Of a stretch of 64,000 nucleotides of DNA, positions 41,554-50,969 are shown piece by piece. Made by a program: the position numbers and the translations under genes. The notes under the pieces are model-generated. The model was given only the letters and a program-made list of their open reading frames with translations, did not search any database and was not told the DNA's origin. Origin of the DNA: Sandaracinaceae bacterium (GTDB lineage Bacteria; Myxococcota_A; Polyangia; Polyangiales; Houyiibacteriaceae); contig JACKEJ010000006.1 in NCBI GenBank assembly GCA_020633055.1, positions 620,001 to 684,000 on the forward strand, written 5' to 3'. Each line of letters opens with the position of its first letter. Position 1 is the stretch's first letter.

Positions 41554-42525
41554 CTACCCTCGCTGGTGCGGCACGTCGAGATCCAACACGGGCCCTAGCG
41601 GCACGATGCCCGTGGGGTTGATGGTCTCGTGGCTCTGGTAGTAGTGCCCCTTGATGTGGTCCATGTGCACGGTCTCGCGCACGCCGGGCAGCTGGTACAG
41701 CTCGCGCGTGAACTCGCGCAGGTTGGGGTAGTCCACGATGCGCCGCAGGTTGCACTTGAAGTGCCCCACGTAGACGGGGTCGAAGCGCACCAGCGTCGTG
41801 AACAGCCGCACGTCCGCCTCGGTCAGCTGGTCTCCCGCGAGGTAGCGCCGCTCGCCCAGCAGCCCCTCCAGCCAGTCGAGGCTGTCGAACAGCTCGCGCA
41901 CGGCCTCCTCGTAGGCCTCTTGCGTGGTGGCGAAGCCGGCGCGGTACACACCGTTGTTCACCGTGTGATAGACGCGCTCGTTGACGCGGTCGATCTCGTC
42001 GCGCAGCGCCTCCGGGTAGAGGTCCGGGCCCTCCGCCACAACCCCCGAGAACGCGCCGTCGAACATGCGGATGATCTCCGAGGACTCGTTGCTGACGACG
42101 GTGTCGCGCTCCTTGTCGTACAGCACGGGCACGGTGACGCGCCCCGTGTAGTCGGGCTTGGCGTGGGTGTAGACCTGGTGCAGCACGCGCGCGCCATGGA
42201 GCGGGTCGGGCACCACGCCGGGCCCGTCGTCGAAGGTCCAGCCGTGCTCCTGCATGAGCCAGTTCACCACGGACACGCTCACGTGCGGCTCGAGCCCCTT
42301 CAGCCGCCGCACGATGAGCGTGCGGTGCGCCCACGGGCAGGCGTGACTCACGTAGAGGTGATAGCGACCGGACGCGGCCGCGAAGCCCCCGTCGCCGGTC
42401 GGACCTGGTGTGCCGTCGGGCGTGACCCAGTGGCGGAAGGACGACTCCTTGCGCACGAAGCGGCCGTCGGTGGCTTTGGTGTCGTACCAGGCGTCGTGCC
42501 ACTGGCCGTCGATCAGGAGTCCCAT
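41554..42525 (-). CDS. Glutathionyl-hydroquinone reductase (Xi-class GST)
   Basis: A 323-residue enzyme with the Xi-class active site SHACPWAHR (catalytic C63), TVPVLYDKERDTVVSNESSEI for glutathione binding and the C-terminal helical domain with RYLAGDQLTEADVRLFTTLVRFD. It reduces glutathionyl-hydroquinones formed by quinone-glutathione conjugation. Length and motifs are standard. It lies nine bases upstream of the MOSC gene on the same strand, so the three genes probably form one redox operon. Confidence 0.94.
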   Translation of the reverse strand: MGLLIDGQWHDAWYDTKATDGRFVRKESSFRHWVTPDGTPGPTGDGGFAAASGRYHLYVSHACPWAHRTLIVRRLKGLEPHVSVSVVNWLMQEHGWTFDDGPGVVPDPLHGARVLHQVYTHAKPDYTGRVTVPVLYDKERDTVVSNESSEIIRMFDGAFSGVVAEGPDLYPEALRDEIDRVNERVYHTVNNGVYRAGFATTQEAYEEAVRELFDSLDWLEGLLGERRYLAGDQLTEADVRLFTTLVRFDPVYVGHFKCNLRRIVDYPNLREFTRELYQLPGVRETVHMDHIKGHYYQSHETINPTGIVPLGPVLDLDVPHQRG

Positions 42526-42645
42526 GCGCTGTCTTTCTTTCGGAGCGAGCGCGCTCCGAGCCGCGGAGCCGCCCCCGAGGGTCGCGCCCCCCGCCCGAGC
42601 GTTTCAACTCGCCTTCCCGTCCCGGGGGCTGGTATGGGAGAGGCC

Positions 42646-43371
42646 ATGTGCCGCCTCTCGCTCCATCTCCGCCTGTTGTCCTTCGTCGTCATCGCTGTGC
42701 TCGGGGCCGCGCCCGGGTGCGCCGGGAGCTCGTCCGGCACCACCGAGGGTGAGGGGGCCGAGGGTAGCAGCGGTGGCGAGACGGAGGTGGACCCCATCAC
42801 CGAGCCGCCGCTGGCCGAGACCCTGCAGCTGCCCACCACCACGCTCATCCCAGTGCCCAGCTCGGGCACGCCGCGGCACCAGCTGAGCGCCGAGCTGCAG
42901 CAGCTCTGGGCCAAGGTGGAGGAGGCTTCCGCCATGACGCCGCCCGAGTTCGAGGGCGAGGCCACCATGGACGCCGTCACCGCGTGGACCGACGCCGAGT
43001 TCAGCCCGTGGGCCCAGGCGCGCATCGACGCGACGCTGGCCATCGTCGACTCGGCGCGGGTGTTCACGCCCAACACCCCCGAGGCTGGCGTGGCCGGTGC
43101 CCTCGTGGGCTACAGCCTGGAGGAGTTCGTCATCGCCTTCCGCGGCGCCCCCGTGCCGGTGGAAGTGGCCGCCGACCCCGAGCTGCTCGAGGTGTTCCTG
43201 AACAGCCTGACGGAGGCCAGCCAGCCCATCGCGCTGCAGGCCGGCTCGGCCTACGGCGTGTGCGCCCGCACCCTGGCGCCGCTGGGCCCCGAGAGCGTGT
43301 GGGTGGAGTGGGCGCAGTACTGCCTGTTCCGGGCCGAAGAGGTCAACGAGGTCTACCGCCTCGACCCGTGA
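42646..43371 (+). CDS. Hypothetical lipoprotein
   Basis: A 241-residue lipoprotein: signal LLSFVVIAVLGAAPGC, a Ser/Gly/Glu linker (GSSSGTTEGEGAEGSS), then a mostly helical domain (LSAELQQLWAKVEEA, VAGALVGYSLEEFVIAF) with two further cysteines (YGVCAR, QYCLF) that could form a disulfide. ATG 42646 is chosen for GGGAGAGG four bases upstream; ATG 42634 is alternative. No family recognised. Confidence 0.75.
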   Translation: MCRLSLHLRLLSFVVIAVLGAAPGCAGSSSGTTEGEGAEGSSGGETEVDPITEPPLAETLQLPTTTLIPVPSSGTPRHQLSAELQQLWAKVEEASAMTPPEFEGEATMDAVTAWTDAEFSPWAQARIDATLAIVDSARVFTPNTPEAGVAGALVGYSLEEFVIAFRGAPVPVEVAADPELLEVFLNSLTEASQPIALQAGSAYGVCARTLAPLGPESVWVEWAQYCLFRAEEVNEVYRLDP

Positions 43372-43380
43372 GCGCGCGGG

Positions 43381-45081
43381 TCAGCGTGGCTCGCCCGTGC
43401 GCGAGAAGTCCCGCACGGAGCCGAGCTCGTCGATCACGCAGCCAGTCGGTGAGATGGTCACGTCTGCGACGCGCCAGAGGAGGTCGCTCTGCGACAAGCG
43501 TGTGGGGCCGAAGGTGCGCCGCGGTGTCGACGCCGAGCCTCCGCAGTAGATGCGGACGGTCACGCGCCCATCACCGCGGTACGAGTGCACGCCCACTCGG
43601 TAGGTCCCCGCGGCCGGCGTCATGATGTTGATGTTCTCGGGGCCGAACCCGTCCACGTCGTCGATGTCGAGGCGGGGATCGTCGGCTTGTCCCGGGGCCG
43701 ACCACGACAGGCCACCGATGCAGTTGCCGTAGTAGCAGTCGAGGCTGGAGTTCCACGTGCGCGCGTCGGGGTGCAACAGGTGGGTGTCCATGTCGGTGCC
43801 GTTCGTGTCCCAGAAGATCTCCACGCGCAGCCCCTCCGTGGCCACGGCGCGCACGAGGGTGGTGCACTCCGCCGAGTGTCCGGAGTCGTCTTGGACGCGC
43901 AGGCGCAGCGTGTACTCACCCGCGATGTCCGGCGTGTACACCGTGCGCACGTTGTCCGCTGGGCGCGGCGGACCTGCCGCGGAGCCCGTGGGCGCGCCAA
44001 TGACCGTCCAGCCGGCCGAGCGGATGACGCCGTCGTCTACCGCGCTGCCGTTGACGGCCGTGGGCGTGAGCGGCGTGGTCTCGATCACCGCGGGACACAT
44101 GACCGAGGGCGGCGTCTCGGTGCCGATGACGCTCACCTCGCAGCTGTCCGTGAAGCCGTCTTGGTCCTCGGCCGTGAAGCGCAGGCGGTACTCGCCCACG
44201 CGGTCGGGGGTGAGCGTGGTGCGCCGCGACGTGGACGGGGTGGGGGAGGCGCTGCTGCTCTGGGGGCGCGTCACCACCTCCCACGTCTCCCGCACGACGG
44301 CGCCATCGTCCATCACGACAGCCTCGAGCGCCACAGGTTGGCGCGTCGGTGCGGCGATGGGACCCTCGGGGCAGATGACGGTCGGGCGGTCGGTCACCGT
44401 CACGGGCACGAAGCAGTCGTCGGTCGCGCCCTCTTCGTCGTACACGGTCAGACGCAGGAGGTACTCGCCAGCCACGTCGCTCTCGAACTGGGTGACCGGC
44501 TCGGTGCGTGGCTGCAGCACCGGCGAGGCGCCGGCGACGGTGCGGACGACGTCCCACTGGTAGCCCACGACCGCGTCATCATCGAAGCCTGCCCCCTCCA
44601 AGAGCACGGCCGAGTCCACGGGTGTGCGGAAAGAATCCTCGGGGCAGATCGCGACAGGTGGGCCAACCACCGCCTCCACCGTGATGTCGCACGAAGCTGC
44701 CCGGCCGTCCGCGTTGGTCGCCTCGAAACGGACCAAGTGCGTACCGGCTTCCGTCGGCGTGAACAGCGCGCGGGGTCCCGAAGGGGGCTCGAGGGTTGGC
44801 ATGCCAGGCCCCTCGATGAACGTGAAGGCCGCGTCGATGATGGGGCTTTCCGACTCCGCGGTGGCGACCAGCTCGAGCGTTTGGCGCGGCGCCGTGTACT
44901 GAACGCTGCGCCCGCAGTCCACCTCCACCGGTGCGCCAGGGCGAGAGGCATCCGGGGCCTCGGTGGTGATCCCGTCGCGGGCGCCGCAGCCTTGGGACGC
45001 GAGCAGGGCGAGCAGCGTCGCGAGGGGCGTGGCCGCGCGACCCCTGCGAGGTGCGTGTCTGGGCTGTGGCGTTCCGTTCAT
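43381..45081 (-). CDS. PKD-like repeat lipoprotein with DUF2135-like C-terminus
   Basis: A 566-residue lipoprotein (lipobox ASQGC). It has about four or five tandem Ig/PKD-like domains of about 90 residues, each carrying an ICPE- or MCP-type start, a DDxxV turn, a W near the middle and GEYxLRLxxxDxxG near the end. The last 120 residues (VEIFWDTNGTDMDTHLLHPD, GTYRVGVHSYRGDGRVTVRIY) match the DUF2135/YfaP-type domain with its Asp-rich motif. ATG 45081 is supported by AGGGAG seven bases upstream. It is probably an extended surface protein. Confidence 0.82.
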   Translation of the reverse strand: MNGTPQPRHAPRRGRAATPLATLLALLASQGCGARDGITTEAPDASRPGAPVEVDCGRSVQYTAPRQTLELVATAESESPIIDAAFTFIEGPGMPTLEPPSGPRALFTPTEAGTHLVRFEATNADGRAASCDITVEAVVGPPVAICPEDSFRTPVDSAVLLEGAGFDDDAVVGYQWDVVRTVAGASPVLQPRTEPVTQFESDVAGEYLLRLTVYDEEGATDDCFVPVTVTDRPTVICPEGPIAAPTRQPVALEAVVMDDGAVVRETWEVVTRPQSSSASPTPSTSRRTTLTPDRVGEYRLRFTAEDQDGFTDSCEVSVIGTETPPSVMCPAVIETTPLTPTAVNGSAVDDGVIRSAGWTVIGAPTGSAAGPPRPADNVRTVYTPDIAGEYTLRLRVQDDSGHSAECTTLVRAVATEGLRVEIFWDTNGTDMDTHLLHPDARTWNSSLDCYYGNCIGGLSWSAPGQADDPRLDIDDVDGFGPENINIMTPAAGTYRVGVHSYRGDGRVTVRIYCGGSASTPRRTFGPTRLSQSDLLWRVADVTISPTGCVIDELGSVRDFSRTGEPR

Positions 45082-45448
45082 GTCGTGCTCCCTATCCCAC
45101 GTGTCGCGTCCGACTCGCGTCCCGCGTCGGTGCGCAGGGCCAGTCGGCGGCTGCAAGGGGCATGCCCGCCGAGTCATGTAGGCACATGCTTACACTTCCC
45201 ATCGAGGGCGGCCACTTCTTGCCGAAATGCGCCTCGATGGGTCGCGTCGAGCGAAATGCGGGCCACGGCTCACCGGGCCGGCTCGCCGGTAGACGGCGGG
45301 TTCCTGCCTGTGGACTGTGACGCTGCGTGCACACGTGGCACAGTCCTGCTCCCCGCATGTCGTGGTCACTGTTCCGTTTCGAAAGCTCCGGGTGCTCCCT
45401 GCGCATCCCGCGCCTCACGCGCCGCGCCGTGCTGGGAGGAGGCCGCAC
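45082..45448. other. Divergent intergenic region
   Basis: About 370 bases between two divergent genes. No gene, strong inverted repeat or promoter consensus was recognised; it must hold the promoters for both sides. Confidence 0.5.
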
Positions 45449-46861
45449 ATGAAGGTGGTGGGTCGCCTCAGCTTCCGAGATGCCGCGAGTCGTCGCGCGA
45501 CGGACACCCTCGTGGGGCGTCTGCAGACTCGAGGGGTCGCGCCAGACGCCTTGGCGGTGGATGGACTCACGCTGAAGGTGGCCACGGAGGCCCCCGACGA
45601 CGCCGCGCTGCGGGCTGACCTACGTGAGCTGGCGCAAGCGGCGTGGGGAGGAGCGCTCTCGTGTGAGGTCGCCACCAGCGCAGTTCCCGAGGTGCTCTAC
45701 GCGGGTGGCCCGGACGCGGCGGGCGTGCGCCCGCTGGGCTCGTTGCTGCCCGTCGTGCACTCTTCGCGCTTCCGGGGAGAGCTGGCCCGTGTGGGGAGCG
45801 TAGGCGATCCGGCCGCGTATCGCTTCCAGCGCCAGGACTGCCGCGTGCTCGTGGTCTACGCGTTGAGCGCTTCGCACGACAAGCCCGACGGAGACGATCC
45901 GCGCTGGGTCTACGGCACGACGCCCGATGGCCTCGGCCTGCTCGCCGCCCAGCCGGCGCCCACGTCACGCATCATGCGGCGCGCGGAGTTTTTCCAGCAA
46001 GTACACGACGGGGTGGCCGACGCGCGCCTCGACCCGTGGGCGGCGGTACACCTCCACGAGTGCCTCACATGGGCCGCGGAGACCGGCTGCCGCTGGTTCG
46101 CATACATGCTGGAGCCGCTCGCCATCGCGGGCGACGGGACGGCGGCAGCACGCGCGCAGGCCGCAGAGGAGGCGCCCGTGCCTCGTCCGAGCGCGGCGCA
46201 GATGGGGACGGCCGACACCGTCGCGGCGATGTCGGTCAGCCTGCCTGCGCACACGGCGCCCGCCGCGCCTGCGGTGGTCGCCCCCGCGGTCTCCCGTCCC
46301 ATCCCGGTCACTGGGCCCGGCATGGACATGCACGGGGGCCCGGGGCCCGGAGCCACACCGCATGGAGCCATGGCCACCGGAGCCACGCCACATGGAGGCT
46401 TGGGGTCCACGTCGGCGCCCACGGCGCCCGGGGCTGCTTGGCAGGTGGGCGGCGCGCTCACAGGGCAGGGAGACGCCCTCCCGAGCGGCCAGCATCGCAG
46501 CGGGTTGCTCCGCGCGTTGTCGCGCAACATCGGCGAAGACGGTCTGGTCGTGGCGCGTCGCGCCGCGGCGCACGTGCTGCAGTGTGGGGCGCCTGGCGAT
46601 GCGCTGCTCGAGCTGTTGGGTATCGTCAACGACCTGATGGGCGCCCCCGCGATCCGCGGCGACGCGCTCTTCGCCATCGCGGTCTTGGGCGTGGAGCACA
46701 GGGTCAGCCTGCCCGAGCGGGCCTTCGCGCCACTGCTCGACGCCACGCTGCGCTCCATGACGATGAACGCCGAACGCCGCCCTGGATACGAGGGGCTGCT
46801 GGCTCTCGCGCCGCGCACGGCGGCGTATCAGGCGCTGCGTCAGAGCCTCGGCGTGAGCTGA
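45449..46861 (+). CDS. Uncharacterised 470-residue protein with Pro/Ala/Gly linker
   Basis: Residues 1-230 form one mixed alpha/beta domain (FRDAASRRATDTLVGRLQ, LLPVVHSSRFRGELARVG, WAAVHLHECLTWAAETGCRW). Residues 240-360 are a low-complexity Pro/Ala/Gly/His linker (GPGATPHGAMATGATPHGG). Residues 370-470 are a helical domain (ALLELLGIVNDLMG, DALFAIAVLGVEH). No signal peptide or known motif. The start has GGGAGGAGG upstream. It might be a scaffold or a signalling adaptor, but no function is claimed. Confidence 0.75.
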   Translation: MKVVGRLSFRDAASRRATDTLVGRLQTRGVAPDALAVDGLTLKVATEAPDDAALRADLRELAQAAWGGALSCEVATSAVPEVLYAGGPDAAGVRPLGSLLPVVHSSRFRGELARVGSVGDPAAYRFQRQDCRVLVVYALSASHDKPDGDDPRWVYGTTPDGLGLLAAQPAPTSRIMRRAEFFQQVHDGVADARLDPWAAVHLHECLTWAAETGCRWFAYMLEPLAIAGDGTAAARAQAAEEAPVPRPSAAQMGTADTVAAMSVSLPAHTAPAAPAVVAPAVSRPIPVTGPGMDMHGGPGPGATPHGAMATGATPHGGLGSTSAPTAPGAAWQVGGALTGQGDALPSGQHRSGLLRALSRNIGEDGLVVARRAAAHVLQCGAPGDALLELLGIVNDLMGAPAIRGDALFAIAVLGVEHRVSLPERAFAPLLDATLRSMTMNAERRPGYEGLLALAPRTAAYQALRQSLGVS

Positions 46862-46868
46862 GGGCGCG

Positions 46869-47759
46869 TCATCCGCCACGCTGGACCGGCACGCCCAGGT
46901 GTCGGCCGAGCCGCCGCGCCAGCTCCATGGCCTCGGCGTCGGCGGCCGCGCCGACGCTCCGCGCGGAGAGGCGCGTCACGATCAGCTCGCGATTCTTCTC
47001 CGCACGGCGCAGCAGCCGCACCTCGATGGCGAAGGGGGCGCCCTCCGGTGAGCGCAGCGTCTGCACGTGCACCGCGCGAAAATCCTCCGGCGGCTCGTGG
47101 TAGTGCAGCCAAGGCAGGATGCCGTGCGCGCGGTGCACGCCAACCGCGTCGACCCGCCAGGTCACAGGCACCGTGAACAGCAGCGCGAGGCCCACCAGCA
47201 CACACGCGAAGCCCGCGGCGACACCGAGCACCACCTCGGCGGTGTACATCCCGTCGTGGATGCGGTCCCACATCTCTTCCAGGCTGTACTCGGTCAAGAA
47301 GTACAGCCCGAGGAGCAGCGCAGGGGTGGCGAGGCCGACCCCCAACGCACGCGCCGTGCGGAACGTGAGCGGCGCCTCGATGGGCTCCCCGGGGCCCACG
47401 ACGCGTGCGTCGAGCGCCGCCATGACCGGGCAGCCGGGCCGCGTCGAGAGCGCGAGGTCCTCACCCGCGTGGATGCCGTAGATGACGCGCGGCCCGTCGA
47501 CCCGGCGGCCTCGCAGGGCGTCCAGGCGCACGCGCTGCCGTACGCCGGTCATGCGCTCCACGTACACGTGGTTCGGCGTCAGCACGACCTCGCGCGCCGC
47601 TTGCGACGACGGGAGCTCCGGCGTCGAGCCGAAGAACTGCCGCACGCGCTCGAACGCGGTTGGGCCCCCGCGCCGCGCGACGACCGGCTCTGCCGCGCCG
47701 TGGTACGGCGACCCGCTCGTGCGGGTCTCGGGCAGCGCGTCGACGGACTCCCAGCTCAT
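46869..47759 (-). CDS. Hypothetical two-helix membrane protein
   Basis: A 296-residue protein with a cytoplasmic beta-rich N-terminal part (REVVLTPNHVYVERMTG, RVRLDALRGRRVDG), two adjacent membrane helices (ALGVGLATPALLLGLYFLT and VVLGVAAGFACVLVGLALLF) and a PH-like C-terminal part (WRVDAVGVHRAHGILPWL). ATG 47759 is the sensible start, although the frame stays open upstream. It is convergent with the preceding gene and divergent from the M16 peptidase pair, sharing a short intergenic region with twin operators. Confidence 0.7.
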   Translation of the reverse strand: MSWESVDALPETRTSGSPYHGAAEPVVARRGGPTAFERVRQFFGSTPELPSSQAAREVVLTPNHVYVERMTGVRQRVRLDALRGRRVDGPRVIYGIHAGEDLALSTRPGCPVMAALDARVVGPGEPIEAPLTFRTARALGVGLATPALLLGLYFLTEYSLEEMWDRIHDGMYTAEVVLGVAAGFACVLVGLALLFTVPVTWRVDAVGVHRAHGILPWLHYHEPPEDFRAVHVQTLRSPEGAPFAIEVRLLRRAEKNRELIVTRLSARSVGAAADAEAMELARRLGRHLGVPVQRGG

Positions 47760-47780
47760 GCGCGCCAGAGTAGGGCATGG

Positions 47781-47818
47781 TTCCGGAACAACGGAAGCAT
47801 GTTTCCGGAACAACGGAA
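47781..47818. promoter_or_regulatory. Twin TTCCG-N6-CGGAA operators
   Basis: Two 16-base inverted repeats, TTCCGGAACAACGGAA at 47781-47796 and at 47803-47818, exactly 22 bases apart, within an 18-base direct repeat. They lie in the 92-base gap between divergent starts (47759 minus, 47852 plus). The 22-base phasing (two helical turns) suggests cooperative binding of a dimeric regulator. Confidence 0.6.
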
Positions 47819-47851
47819 GCCCAACGCGCTCCGCTGGCGTATGCTCGCGCG

Positions 47852-49252
47852 ATGAGGAGCATCCCCCCACGTGGCCCCTTGGTCGCGTTCTCGATCCTGT
47901 GCGCGGTCGGGCTCGGCTCGGTCGCGTTCGTCTGGGCGCTCGGGTCGACCTCGCCCGCACACGCGCAGGTGCCCAACCTCCCCGTCGTCGAGCGCCGCCT
48001 GGACAACGGGCTGCGCGTGCTCGTACAGCGAGACCGGCGCTCCTCGCGTGTGGGCGTGGCGTTGCAGTACCACGTGGGTTTCCGCACCACGCCGCAGGGG
48101 TTCCGCGGCTTGCCTCACATCGTCGAACACCTGATGTACACCGGGTCGGAGCATGCGCCGGAGGGGGCGGCCGCCTACTTCGAGCCCGCGGGGGGAACGG
48201 GCATGAACGGCATGACCGGTCAGGACGCCACCACCTACTACGTCGAGCTCCCGGCTCGCGAGCTCGACCTGGCGCTGTGGATCGAGAGCGATCGCATGGC
48301 CTACCTCATCACGGCGCTCGACGAGGCGAAGGTGGCGCGCGAGCGCAGCGTGGTGCTCCAGGAGTGGCGCGAGCGAGTCAGCGGCCGGGCCAGCGGCTGG
48401 CTGACCGAGACCGTGCAGGCGGCGATGTACCCCGAGGGGCACCCCTATCGGCTGCTGGGCGACGACCCCGAGCACGTCGCGTCCATCCGTCTCGCGCACG
48501 TGCAGTGGTTCCTGCAGCAGTTCTACGTGCCCGACAACGCCACGCTCGCCATCGTGGGCGACGTCGACCCGGACCGCGCGATCGCGAGCGTGCAGCGGTA
48601 CTTCGGGTCCATCCCGCGGAGCCGCGCGCCCGTCCCCGTGCCTCAGCCCGCCGTCGTGCGACTCGATGCGTCGCGGTTCGTCGAGTTCGAAGCTCCGACG
48701 TATACGGATACCGTGATGCTCGTGTGGCCCACGCCGCCCTACCTCGAGGCGGACGACGCCACGTTGGATGTGCTCGCGAAGCTGCTCGACCGGCGCCTCG
48801 AATCCATGGTGACCGGTCCCCTGCGCAGCGCGGGCGCCGCGCAGGCCAGCCATCAGCTCGCCTCGGAGTTCAGCATCGTGCTCAACATGGAGCCCGGCAC
48901 GGACCCGCGACCGTACGTCGCGGCGGTGGACGGATACCTCGCGCAGCTGCAGCAGAACACACTCCGCGCGGGCACGCTGCCGGCGTACCTCGAGGACGCC
49001 ACCAACTGGATTACGCGTGGCTACGAGGGGTACGACGACCGCGCGATGAGCCTCGCCCTCAGCCCAGAGGGCCACGTGGTGTCGCCGCACTTCCTCGCGT
49101 CGCGTTATGCGACGCTAGGGGCCGACGACGTCCGGCGCGTGGCGAACACCTGGCTGCCCATCGACCGTCGCCTGGTCGTGCACGTGCGCAGCGTGCCGGA
49201 CGCTCCCATGGGCGGACGTGTGGCGCCGCTGCGCGTGGGAGGTCTCCAGTGA
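47852..49252 (+). CDS. M16-family zinc peptidase, catalytic subunit
   Basis: A 466-residue exported pitrilysin-type peptidase. The signal peptide ends AHA-Q near residue 38. The inverted zinc motif is H89-x2-E92-H93 (HIVEHLMY) with the distal Glu in VVLQEWRE. The M16 C-terminal domain follows (YVPDNATLAIVGDVDP). Start ATG 47852 is set by the signal peptide. It overlaps the next gene (GTGA), which encodes the zinc-less partner; such pairs form periplasmic heterodimers. Confidence 0.93.
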   Translation: MRSIPPRGPLVAFSILCAVGLGSVAFVWALGSTSPAHAQVPNLPVVERRLDNGLRVLVQRDRRSSRVGVALQYHVGFRTTPQGFRGLPHIVEHLMYTGSEHAPEGAAAYFEPAGGTGMNGMTGQDATTYYVELPARELDLALWIESDRMAYLITALDEAKVARERSVVLQEWRERVSGRASGWLTETVQAAMYPEGHPYRLLGDDPEHVASIRLAHVQWFLQQFYVPDNATLAIVGDVDPDRAIASVQRYFGSIPRSRAPVPVPQPAVVRLDASRFVEFEAPTYTDTVMLVWPTPPYLEADDATLDVLAKLLDRRLESMVTGPLRSAGAAQASHQLASEFSIVLNMEPGTDPRPYVAAVDGYLAQLQQNTLRAGTLPAYLEDATNWITRGYEGYDDRAMSLALSPEGHVVSPHFLASRYATLGADDVRRVANTWLPIDRRLVVHVRSVPDAPMGGRVAPLRVGGLQ

Positions 49253-50748
49253 GTCGTGTGGTCACACAGCCGGGTCCTCCCTCGGCGTCGTGGGCGCGGA
49301 CGGCGCAGCTCGCGCCACGCTCGCGCTTCGCGACGCTGCTGATGTTGGTGTGGATGGTGGGGTGCGGCGCGACCGGAGGGCTCCCCGCGCCGACTCATCC
49401 GCTAACGCGCGCGCCGGACGAGCCGTTCCGTCGACACCCGCCCGAGATCCTCCCTGGCCCACCGCTACGCGCGCCCGCCCTGAGCGAGGTGCAGCTGCCG
49501 AACGGGTTGACGCTCATCGTGGTGCCACGGCCCGGGTGGCCCACCGTGTCGGTGGCGCTCGTCACGCGCGCCACCGAGCTCGACTACGAGCCAGGCGCGC
49601 TGGAGCTCTCGTCCGCGTACATCGCGCGCCTCGGCGTGCTCCGCCAACCGGACACGGTGCTCGGCTTCGGGGCTGGGCTCACAGGCGCCGCGGTGACGGG
49701 GACCGCGCAGACGCGGGACCTCGAGACCGTGCTCGACGCGTTCGCGGAGGCCATCGTGGCCGAGCTCGACACTCGAGCCATGCAGCAAGCGCGTGCCGAG
49801 CTGCTGCTGGACGAGGAGATGTCCGCCAGCTCCCCGCTAGGCGCTGGGCGCAGCTTCGCCATGCAGGCGCTGTACCTCCCCTCCGCGTCGTTCGGCGCGC
49901 TGCGCCGCGATCGCTACCGCGCCGTGGCGAACGTGTCGCCGCCGCTGCTCAGCGTGGTGACGCGTGACGCGTTCCGCCCCGCGGACACAGCGGTCATCCT
50001 CGTGGGGGACATCACGGCCGAGCGTGCCCGCGCGCTGGTGGAGCCACGCCTCGGCGCACCCTACGAAGGGCGACCGCGCGCCACGCGCAGCGCGCCGCCT
50101 GCGCACGATACGCAGCTCCCGCTCGGGGCGGGCAGCATGCGCAGCTCGCAACTGCAGCTGGTGTATGGGCTGCCCGCCCCCCAGCTGCACGAAGACGACT
50201 GGGCGGCGTACCAAGTGCTCGAGGCCGTGCTCGCCGGGGGCTTCACGTCCAGCCTCAACACGCGTATCCGGCACCAGCTGGGCGCGAGCTATGGCGTGCG
50301 CTGGGGCTCGTGGTTCGACTACCCCGGGCACGCGGCGTTCATCGAGGCCCGCATCGACGCGGAGCGCGCCGTGCCGGCGCTCACGGCGTTCTTCACCGAG
50401 CTGACGCGCGTGCGGCAAGCACCCCTCGGGGAGGCCGAGCTGGATCGCGCGCGGCGCGTTGTGTGGGGCGAGTGGGAGGCGCGCTTCGCGACGCCAGGAG
50501 GGCTCTTGGGGGTTTGTCAGCGCGCCTTCTCGGCGCGCATGAGCGTCGACGACGTGGCTGCGCGGGCGGAGGCCACCCGCCACGTCAGCGCGTCGGCAGT
50601 GCATGGCGTGGCCACTGTGCGCTTGCGACCGGCCCGCAACGTGGTCGTGCTGACGGGGCCGCTCGAGGCGCTCAGAGGCTACCAGGTCACGCGCAGCGAG
50701 GCGGGCTTCGCGTTGGTCCCTGCTCCGCTGGGGGTGCCGCTCCGCTGA
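49249..50748 (+). CDS. M16-family peptidase partner subunit, non-catalytic
   Basis: A 499-residue exported protein starting at GTG 49249, within the upstream stop. A possible lipobox (MVGC) follows a hydrophobic stretch. The N-terminal M16 half starts LPNGLTLIVVPRPGWPTVSV and carries no HxxEH. The C-terminal half keeps the substrate-binding R/Y signature (LEAVLAGGFTSSLNTRIRHQ, GASYGVRWG). This division of labour, with one subunit carrying zinc and the other the R/Y pair, is known for bacterial M16B heterodimers. Confidence 0.92.
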   Translation: MSRVVTQPGPPSASWARTAQLAPRSRFATLLMLVWMVGCGATGGLPAPTHPLTRAPDEPFRRHPPEILPGPPLRAPALSEVQLPNGLTLIVVPRPGWPTVSVALVTRATELDYEPGALELSSAYIARLGVLRQPDTVLGFGAGLTGAAVTGTAQTRDLETVLDAFAEAIVAELDTRAMQQARAELLLDEEMSASSPLGAGRSFAMQALYLPSASFGALRRDRYRAVANVSPPLLSVVTRDAFRPADTAVILVGDITAERARALVEPRLGAPYEGRPRATRSAPPAHDTQLPLGAGSMRSSQLQLVYGLPAPQLHEDDWAAYQVLEAVLAGGFTSSLNTRIRHQLGASYGVRWGSWFDYPGHAAFIEARIDAERAVPALTAFFTELTRVRQAPLGEAELDRARRVVWGEWEARFATPGGLLGVCQRAFSARMSVDDVAARAEATRHVSASAVHGVATVRLRPARNVVVLTGPLEALRGYQVTRSEAGFALVPAPLGVPLR

Positions 50749-50910
50749 GGGCGGGCGCTCGCCTGGGCTCGAACGGTCCACGCGCGCCGCTCGGGGCCGA
50801 GGGTCGCGGGCCGACGGCGTCTTCCCGGCACGCGCGGAGCGAGCTTCTCGGAGCGGGCTTCTGCCAGGCGGGGAGGGCGCGTCCACGCGCGTCCCGTGGC
50901 GCTCGTTGAC

Positions 50911-50960
50911 TGAATGCTCATTCATTTTGGCGTTGACACGGGGGCCGCAGCTTCTAGGAT
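50911..50960 (+). promoter_or_regulatory. Operator and promoter of the acyl-CoA carboxylase operon
   Basis: TGAATG-CT-CATTCA (50911-50924) is a perfect inverted repeat resembling TetR-family operators of fatty-acid or branched-chain catabolism. It is followed by TTGACA (50933-50938), a 16-base spacer and TAGGAT (50955-50960). The expected transcript start is only about three bases before ATG 50970, so the message may be nearly leaderless. Confidence 0.55.
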
Positions 50961-50969
50961 TCGCGGGTC

